A stretch of DNA of 26,139 nt from a virus. The notes beneath the pieces were generated by a model, which worked only from the letters and a program-made list of their open reading frames with translations, searched no databases and had not been told where the DNA came from. Shown one piece after another: positions 22,401-26,139 of this stretch (the first letter of the stretch is position 1; each line of letters begins with the position of its first letter). A program made the translations under genes and the position numbers. Location of the stretch: positions 1 through 26,139 of the IMG/VR virus record IMGVR_UViG_3300009537_000151. The stretch is one strand, 5' to 3'.

Positions 22401-23594
22401 CGAAGTAAGAGTATCATAACCTATACCGGTGGCTAAAATCCATTCATTTGTAATTGAATTATTATATCGGCCGTTCTCAACTCCCGTTCTAACAACACGC
22501 TCTCTAAAAGACGGATCATTCGCATACTTTAACTTCATAGTCATTGAATGATGTGCCTTTTTCCACATTTTCCATTCTGGATTAGACCACAGTTGTTTAG
22601 CGTGTATAGAAAATATCTGTGCCATTTTTGTGGCGTAGTCGATGTCAGTAACCCATCGAGTCTTATTGAGATGTGTTGCGTGAGCAGACATAAATGCATG
22701 TCCTTCATCACTAGCCCGCCACCTCTGCAGCCCAGCCCGTGCTTTCGATCTATACACCGGATCCTTCCATAATTCAGATGACGTTTTCCCACGCTTTCTA
22801 TTTGTTATATCAGATATTCCATGCAATTTCAAATGTTCAATCGGGTCCATTATTTGAAGATTCGATGTACGATTATCGTATTTTTTATGATTGATGTGAT
22901 GTACATTCTTTCCCGTCAAATCTTGGCCCAGTACGTGTTCAGACACATATCGGTGTGCGGGAATATATTGACCGTTCGGAATTCGAACGTGCATATATTC
23001 CCGGTTCTTATATTCAAATGGCATAATACGTGAACCGGATGTCAAATTCTGAGCTTCCTCGTAAGTGCCATCAATTAACATTACTCTATGATTTGGAGTA
23101 CACGAAAATATTTCGCCGTTATCAAGTACAATTTCTAGTACCTCGGACGTTCCAGTTTTACGAGGGTGGTGTGCCTGCCCAATAACATATTTACACGTTG
23201 TTGTGTCCCACGCCCAAACCTCAAATGTATTGCCGGGTACCCAACTATCGGATAATTCCCTGATCGTGCGCGGGCCCTCTAACGTCATAATGCGTGTATC
23301 TCCGGAAATACAGGCCACAATAGGATCACGATCCATAATATCGTAATCTCTAAACATCTGTAGGCGGCCTGCACCAACTGCCGCATTCATGTCATATCGG
23401 CCAGTGGGGTTATACCCTTGTTGACCGGACATAAATACTCGACGATACTTGTCCATAAGTCCGCGAGCGCCATATCCCTGTATACTATCTGTATCTACTA
23501 CCTTAAGTTGATTTTTTCCAACAATACGAACTACTGCTTGTGAAGAAAATAATCTCTTAAGTCTAGCGTATAGTGATCGTTCATCGTCTGCCAT
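19461..23594 (-). CDS. 20: Portal protein precursor with two inteins (gp20-like)
   Basis: The 1377-residue precursor should splice to a 611-residue portal, the dodecameric head vertex through which DNA is packaged (T4 gp20 is 524 residues). The exteins are residues 1-94, 479-747 and 1130-1377. Portal signatures include 'FRDYDIMDRDPIVA' joined to 'SVLDIYADECT', 'FNLWPWTRNMAKYGDLFMYL', 'HFRLLSDSNFLPYGRSMLEG', 'MEDAMLIHRIMRAPDKRKFI', 'KVPNSFLGYEEDV' joined to 'SGKATLSAQDVRFARTIERI'. Each junction falls in a conserved portal stretch and restores it exactly. The extein-3 tail (about 1270-1377) is Gln/Pro- and Asp/Glu-rich and probably flexible. AGGTGGG precedes ATG at 23594. The gene lies between the small genes after terminase and the protease group. 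Confidence 0.95.
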   Translation of the reverse strand: MADDERSLYARLKRLFSSQAVVRIVGKNQLKVVDTDSIQGYGARGLMDKYRRVFMSGQQGYNPTGRYDMNAAVGAGRLQMFRDYDIMDRDPIVACISGDTRIMTLEGPRTIRELSDSWVPGNTFEVWAWDTTTCKYVIGQAHHPRKTGTSEVLEIVLDNGEIFSCTPNHRVMLIDGTYEEAQNLTSGSRIMPFEYKNREYMHVRIPNGQYIPAHRYVSEHVLGQDLTGKNVHHINHKKYDNRTSNLQIMDPIEHLKLHGISDITNRKRGKTSSELWKDPVYRSKARAGLQRWRASDEGHAFMSAHATHLNKTRWVTDIDYATKMAQIFSIHAKQLWSNPEWKMWKKAHHSMTMKLKYANDPSFRERVVRTGVENGRYNNSITNEWILATGIGYDTLTSFAQHEKFESLKLARRHICQFIHRRLREAGYTSWSSYKESYSYTNHQVVEVRRTGVVMDVYDLSVDHFENFAIEQGIIISNSVLDIYADECTVQNEFGRILNVTSPHENIQEILNNLFYDILNVEFNLWPWTRNMAKYGDLFMYLHIDPEYGVTNVIPLSIYETYRIEGDDPQNPFSVKFKIENDYMNMFGKKEFENFEIAHFRLLSDSNFLPYGRSMLEGARRVHKQLMLMEDAMLIHRIMRAPDKRKFIIDVGNIPPAEVEQYMQRLMDKTKKIPLIDEKTGEYNLRYNMQNILEDFYFPVRGKGSSTDVTNLQGLQYNAIEDIEYLRKKLLAAFKVPNSFLGYEEDVCIHPETKIELLNGQSMSVKDIISDYERGIKHYVYSIDPETLDVVPGEIEWAGYTRKNAKVVRVILDNDESITCTPDHRFMMRDGSWKEAQDLINGDSVMPLYLDKTNTKTKKGYTTVYRPIKDEYQDVHRLVAEHYNLIERGSGLVVHHMDFDKKNNYPDNLDCSMNWWEHRKFHQNLIEKTLNSTEAISRRMNDPEYRKHLVEAGKKGGLLSGHRLGAWVRENGPSNKGSRSGQIKVCLVCDNEFYVTPVRSTQKCCSRECTDVYHVADRRYNCKFFEINLKDLMGYAGESKSFAELENKLSITRRTLNRVFKSFDINKRNFVIEHMPLSHDNVTFINNLSNMKNHKIKSVERVEELINTCDIRVSKYHNFGVSAGIFIHNSGKATLSAQDVRFARTIERIQRILISELTKIAIVHLYVQGFRDEKLVEFDLALTNPSTIYEQEKVALWKDKISLANDLQTSKFISRKWIYENILELTDREREEVEDDVKKDAEFLANLQAMEQKILMQAQQPPPQPGMDGGAPEEPATTTSDEDDDEIVIEPEIGENGKLGRPAERRLFGTDRHPGGRDPLGNKENRKALHRDPHPTRVREFKDLVTTLENANKFGKPRTEPKEADYLNEDNILELEL
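20208..21353 (-). mobile_element. Intein 2 in portal, HNH type (382 residues)
   Basis: Portal residues 748-1129. Block A is CIHPETKIELLNG (Cys1), block B is ITCTPDHRFMM with the T-x-x-H, and the end is YHNFGVSAGIFIHN followed by Ser+1, a canonical His-Asn/Ser splice junction. The middle carries an HNH nuclease (VVHHMDFDKKNNYPDNLDC, then WWEHRKFH, about 894-922). A four-cysteine zinc finger (CLVC...CCSREC, about 986-1009) and a NUMOD1-like helix-turn-helix segment (SFAELENKLSITRRTLNRVF, about 1041-1060) follow. All splicing residues are present, so it should be active. Confidence 0.93.
22161..23312 (-). mobile_element. Intein 1 in portal, HNH type (384 residues)
   Basis: Portal residues 95-478. 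Block A is CISGDTRIMTLEG (Cys1), block B is IFSCTPNHRVML, block F is VYDLSVDHFENFAI, and the end is GIIISN followed by Ser+1. The usual His before the terminal Asn is replaced by Ser477. The HNH nuclease is GKNVHHINHKKYDNRTSNLQ followed by HLKLHG (about 228-259). It is followed by basic, Trp-rich repeats resembling NUMOD-type DNA-binding modules (about 270-370). Splicing seems likely because removal restores the portal frame and motif. Confidence 0.92.
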
Positions 23595-23628
23595 AACCGT
23601 TACCCACCTTTATGTAAAGTATACATTA

Positions 23629-23982
23629 TTAGTATGCTGATTGATTCGGAAGTGCTTCTCCGTTTTGTGGAAGTGACTCTGGTTTTGATTTTTCATATTC
23701 AACATGATTAAATACAGATGCAATAGCTTCTGCCGCCTTTGCTAATTTATTGGGTATCCATTCCTCAACAGAATCCGCATCACCAAGCATATTATATATT
23801 GCAGCTGCTTGTTTATGAATTCGCATTAAATCAGCTTTAATTGTTGTTGGATTACCAGATTCACCATCCATATCACCACTCATCCCATCATCATTATCTG
23901 GTTCCGGAGGTAATGTTGGTCCGTCCTCTCGCAATGCCTGTAAATTAACCGTACCACCCATCAAATGTGTAAGTCGTATCAT
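23629..23982 (-). CDS. Small acidic helical protein between terminase and portal
   Basis: ATG at 23982 has AAGGAG 6 nt before it, so I prefer it to the ATG at 24003; this gives 117 residues. The N-terminal part (about 15-50) is Pro/Asp/Gly-rich and flexible. The C-terminal part has 'IKADLMRIHKQAAAIYNMLG' followed by 'EWIPNKLAKAAEAIASVFNH', a two-helix pattern with W-x-x-x-K-x-x-x-A seen in several small T4-type phage proteins of unknown function. It follows the previous stop codon directly. It probably belongs to the packaging/portal expression unit. Confidence 0.76.
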   Translation of the reverse strand: MIRLTHLMGGTVNLQALREDGPTLPPEPDNDDGMSGDMDGESGNPTTIKADLMRIHKQAAAIYNMLGDADSVEEWIPNKLAKAAEAIASVFNHVEYEKSKPESLPQNGEALPNQSAY

Positions 23983-23983
23983 A

Positions 23984-24253
23984 TTACTTCTCCTTTCCAC
24001 CATCTATGGCGCGATTGGTTGCAACAGCCCATAGATAATATTCCCAATCATCACCAAACTTCTTCTTGAAATATTTAACTGCTGCTGGTTTTTCCTTCAT
24101 TTTCTTTCCTATACCATCACGTTTTACTACTTGTGCCGGTGTCATCTTACGAGGAGGGGTTCTGGAAGCAACAGTGCGTTCCGCTAATTCCCCGTTAGTC
24201 ATCATTTCGGTGACAACCTCTCGTACTATTTGACGAAGCTCTTCTACGGTCAT
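23984..24253 (-). CDS. Small basic protein between terminase and portal
   Basis: An open frame extends to 24337, but TAGGAG lies 8 nt before ATG at 24253, which begins MTVEELRQIVREVVTEMMTN; this gives 89 residues and removes an overlap with the EF-hand gene. The protein has an N-terminal helix, a basic central segment (RTPPRKMTPAQVVKRDGIGK), and a compact C-terminal region KYFKKKFGDDWEYYLWAVAT followed by NRAIDGG. The 'IGKK...P....FKKKFGDDW....WAVAT..A' pattern recurs in small phage head proteins, but I know no function. Confidence 0.76.
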   Translation of the reverse strand: MTVEELRQIVREVVTEMMTNGELAERTVASRTPPRKMTPAQVVKRDGIGKKMKEKPAAVKYFKKKFGDDWEYYLWAVATNRAIDGGKEK

Positions 24254-24263
24254 ATCAAAACTC

Positions 24264-24584
24264 CTAATTGTTGACGGTATACGTTGACGGACCAACAACA
24301 CGACCGCGTTCCACAAACTTACCAATTTTCTCCGCAATGGACGAATTCACCATACGATCCTGTGCAGCCGCCATGTGCTTCCGCAAAAACTGCGGGTTTT
24401 CTATGTGGAACAATACGTGTGCCGCATAATCCACCATATCCACCTTACCATCCCCATTGGTATCAAAATGCTTATGTAATTCTTCAGCAGAAATAGTCCC
24501 GTCTTCATTAGAATCGGGGCCTTCTGCGACCATTTCTTTTATGGCCTTCCGCTGTTGTTCTATAAACCCACTCATCTTAATCAT
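24264..24584 (-). CDS. EF-hand calcium-binding-like protein
   Basis: This 106-residue protein has two EF-hand loops: D24-S-N-E-D-G-T-I-S-A-E-E35, fully canonical, and D41-T-N-G-D-G-K-V-D-M-V-D52, which ends in Asp as dockerin-type loops do. Only five residues separate the loops, so one short helix must serve both. The N-terminal helix (about 5-20) and C-terminal helices (about 65-95) are charged. Ca2+ binding is likely from the loop residues; a calcium-triggered role in packaging or stability is speculation. GGAG lies about 7 nt before ATG. It lies between the terminase gene and two small genes. Confidence 0.85.
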   Translation of the reverse strand: MIKMSGFIEQQRKAIKEMVAEGPDSNEDGTISAEELHKHFDTNGDGKVDMVDYAAHVLFHIENPQFLRKHMAAAQDRMVNSSIAEKIGKFVERGRVVGPSTYTVNN

Positions 24585-24637
24585 AAAATTACTCCATCAA
24601 CTAGTCAAGGTAGTGTTGAAAACGTGTATGTCCATAC

Positions 24638-24646
24638 ATAAATAGT
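24638..24646 (-). promoter_or_regulatory. ACTATTTAT motif, candidate late promoter
   Basis: The minus strand reads ACTATTTAT about 52 nt before the EF-hand gene, in the 95-nt gap after terminase. It is an exact match to the core at 314-322 and 11375-11383. Confidence 0.48.
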
Positions 24647-24679
24647 AATTAGCTCGTTATAAACTAAATTACCCGCAAT

Positions 24680-26139
24680 TTATGGTAATAACCATCTAAG
24701 ATCCTCTGTTATGTTATCACCAAGGATCATTTCATACGGATCTTTGGTCCCCAATCGCTTCACTAACACAGCATCGTATGTTGTGGTCCCAATTCGGTCC
24801 AACAACAGCTTGTTAAGCTCTATCCCTTCAGACCGTAATCGTAACGCGGTATCCCGAACCCACAACCCAATACACAATGCTATTGTTAAATCGTCGTTAT
24901 ACCCATCTAAAGCCTCTGCTCGTCCATTTTTCCAAATGAAAGTTTCCAACTCAGACATAGTGCGACTGGATCTGATGGTAATCGAGTTTTCCCGCATGTA
25001 ACTGTCTAGTTTAGATATAATTAGGGGCCTAGTTCGTAGACTTATAGTAAACCCAGGAACCATTCGTCGATCTTCAACGTCAATGTCCATATCCAGTTGT
25101 CGTTCTACATCCACATATTTCAAATCTTTAGACATATAAAACAGATTTTTGTATCCACGATCTATAACCTGTTGTATGGTAGTCCACCCAATATTAGAAT
25201 TATCTGGAATAACAATTGCATCATTATATTCTGTTGCGATTGCCACCAACATATTTCCAAATTCCTTTGGAGGAAGTTTTCCCTTATATTCAGCAACTTG
25301 TATGGATCGTTCAACATCTATAACGTGTAGCGCAGAGTAGTCTCCCCCGTCCCCTCTAGCAACGTCCGCCGCCACCACATATGATGCTGTCCCCGATGGG
25401 TATTCCCACACCCACAAATTGTTATCAAATCCGCGGTACGCAATTGGTTCTTGCATATGTGTTTGTTTGTAAAATTCAATGATTTCGGGATTGATGACGG
25501 TATTTCCCGAAAAGATAAATGATGCATCATGTTCTTGGACTGCCTGCTGTTCTCCCAGGATTTCAGTTTGCTGCTGTCTCCAATCATCGTCTCTCTCCGG
25601 ATGAACTCTCCAATCTAATTTTATTGGATTAAAGGTATTTTGTCTATTTTCAGCATCTTCCCACATTCTATGAAAGAAATTTCCAACACCATTTGGTGTA
25701 CTTAATAGAATAGCTCTACCACCGGTAGCAAGTGTGCCTTGTGATGATGTCCATATATCATCGACTCCATCAATAAATGCTACTTCGTCAATAATTAACA
25801 ACGATAATGCTTCAGAACGACCCGCGTCTTTGCTCTTAGCAACCGCTTTAATCTGCGATCCATTTGAAAATTTCAATGATAATTTATTGTCTTCCGTACA
25901 CGTTCCCCGTAACCATACAGGTAAATTATCATGCATATACTTTACTTTAGTTACTAGGTTTTTAGCGGTATCTTTTTTTGTTGCTATAACCAAACAGTTT
26001 TTATCCGAATGGAATAACAACAACCATAACGCATACCCAGCCACCAATGTAGAAATACCAATCTGTCTAGCCTTCAAAATAATATTATAATCATATTCTT
26101 CAAAAGCATCCACCGTATTTTCTTGATATTTATATAAAT
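24680..26139 (-). CDS. 17: Terminase large subunit, 5' end outside window (gp17-like)
   Basis: This is the packaging ATPase and nuclease that translocates DNA through the portal and cuts it. The frame stays open to the right edge. The GTG at 26113 is not the start, because codons upstream of it read LYKYQENTVDAFEEYDYNII, the conserved segment before the ATPase core. About 485 residues are visible. Motifs: Walker A 'KARQIGIST', Walker B 'LLIIDEVAF', coupling motif 'ILLSTPNG', and an RNase H-like nuclease with 'ADVARGDGGDYSAL', 'VIPDNSNIGW' and 'LDGYNDDLTIALCIG'. It is T4 gp17-like in order and spacing (T4 gp17 is 610 residues). The C-terminus is complete. Confidence 0.95.
   Translation of the reverse strand, partial: LYKYQENTVDAFEEYDYNIILKARQIGISTLVAGYALWLLLFHSDKNCLVIATKKDTAKNLVTKVKYMHDNLPVWLRGTCTEDNKLSLKFSNGSQIKAVAKSKDAGRSEALSLLIIDEVAFIDGVDDIWTSSQGTLATGGRAILLSTPNGVGNFFHRMWEDAENRQNTFNPIKLDWRVHPERDDDWRQQQTEILGEQQAVQEHDASFIFSGNTVINPEIIEFYKQTHMQEPIAYRGFDNNLWVWEYPSGTASYVVAADVARGDGGDYSALHVIDVERSIQVAEYKGKLPPKEFGNMLVAIATEYNDAIVIPDNSNIGWTTIQQVIDRGYKNLFYMSKDLKYVDVERQLDMDIDVEDRRMVPGFTISLRTRPLIISKLDSYMRENSITIRSSRTMSELETFIWKNGRAEALDGYNDDLTIALCIGLWVRDTALRLRSEGIELNKLLLDRIGTTTYDAVLVKRLGTKDPYEMILGDNITEDLRWLLP

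Noticed and set aside
19461-23594. Reading the large portal frame as a multi-domain fusion enzyme.
   Set aside because: The two extra blocks each begin with Cys, end with Asn followed by Ser, and carry HNH motifs; removing them restores an uninterrupted portal sequence.
24254-24337. An N-terminal extension of the small basic gene up to 24337.
   Set aside because: It overlaps the EF-hand gene by 74 nt, and a TAGGAG ribosome binding site points to ATG at 24253.
24669-24687. TTACC/GGTAA inverted repeat at the terminase stop codon.
   Set aside because: The 5-bp stem has a loop of about 9 nt and no T-run, too weak to call a terminator.
26111-26113. GTG at 26113 as the terminase start.
   Set aside because: The frame stays open to the window edge, and the upstream codons encode the conserved L-Y-K-Y-Q segment, so the true start is outside.

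Overview
The window is part of the virion-morphogenesis region of a lytic, distantly T4-related contractile-tailed phage (Caudoviricetes, myovirus morphology). Every supported gene reads on the minus strand, genes are packed with short gaps or 1-17 nt overlaps, and the DNA is A+T-rich. In transcription order (high to low coordinates) the T4-type structural set is: large terminase (gp17-like, 5' end outside the window), portal (gp20-like), prohead protease (gp21-like), scaffold (gp22-like), major capsid (gp23-like), two neck proteins (gp13- and gp14-like), tail completion/terminator (gp15-like), tail sheath (gp18-like), tail tube (gp19-like), and the start of another virion protein. The host cannot be identified. 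Many genes carry good Shine-Dalgarno sequences (AGGAG or GGAG), so the host probably uses classical SD initiation.

Between the structural genes are accessory genes: an EF-hand protein and two small helical proteins between terminase and portal; two conserved-looking unknowns, the protease, a basic tail protein, a DUF3008-like protein, a HAD phosphatase, a nucleotidyltransferase, a two-helix membrane protein and a phage-encoded bS21 ribosomal protein between portal and scaffold; and an Ig-like small protein plus two small membrane proteins between capsid and neck.

The most striking content is the density of homing elements. The portal gene carries two HNH-type inteins (about 384 and 382 residues). 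Downstream of the capsid gene lie a free-standing HNH protein and a large Vsr-like (EDxHD) endonuclease. A paralogue of that endonuclease sits between the sheath and tube genes. Both large endonucleases end in a domain whose motif pattern resembles GNAT/Mom-type acyltransferases, an unexpected fusion. The HNH gene is bracketed by two nearly identical copies of the capsid-gene terminator, and its own last codons and stop lie within one copy.

Transcription appears modular. Strong hairpin terminators follow the tube, sheath, Ig-like, HNH and capsid genes. After most of these, and at several other operon heads, a recurrent (A)CTATTTAT motif lies about 20-50 nt before the start codon. It is my best candidate for this phage's late promoter. 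As written it is the reverse complement of the T4 late element TATAAATA, which is odd and worth testing.

No tRNA, CRISPR array, IS element or integrase was seen. No gene-free stretch exceeds 300 bases; the longest (287-513) holds a terminator and a promoter motif.
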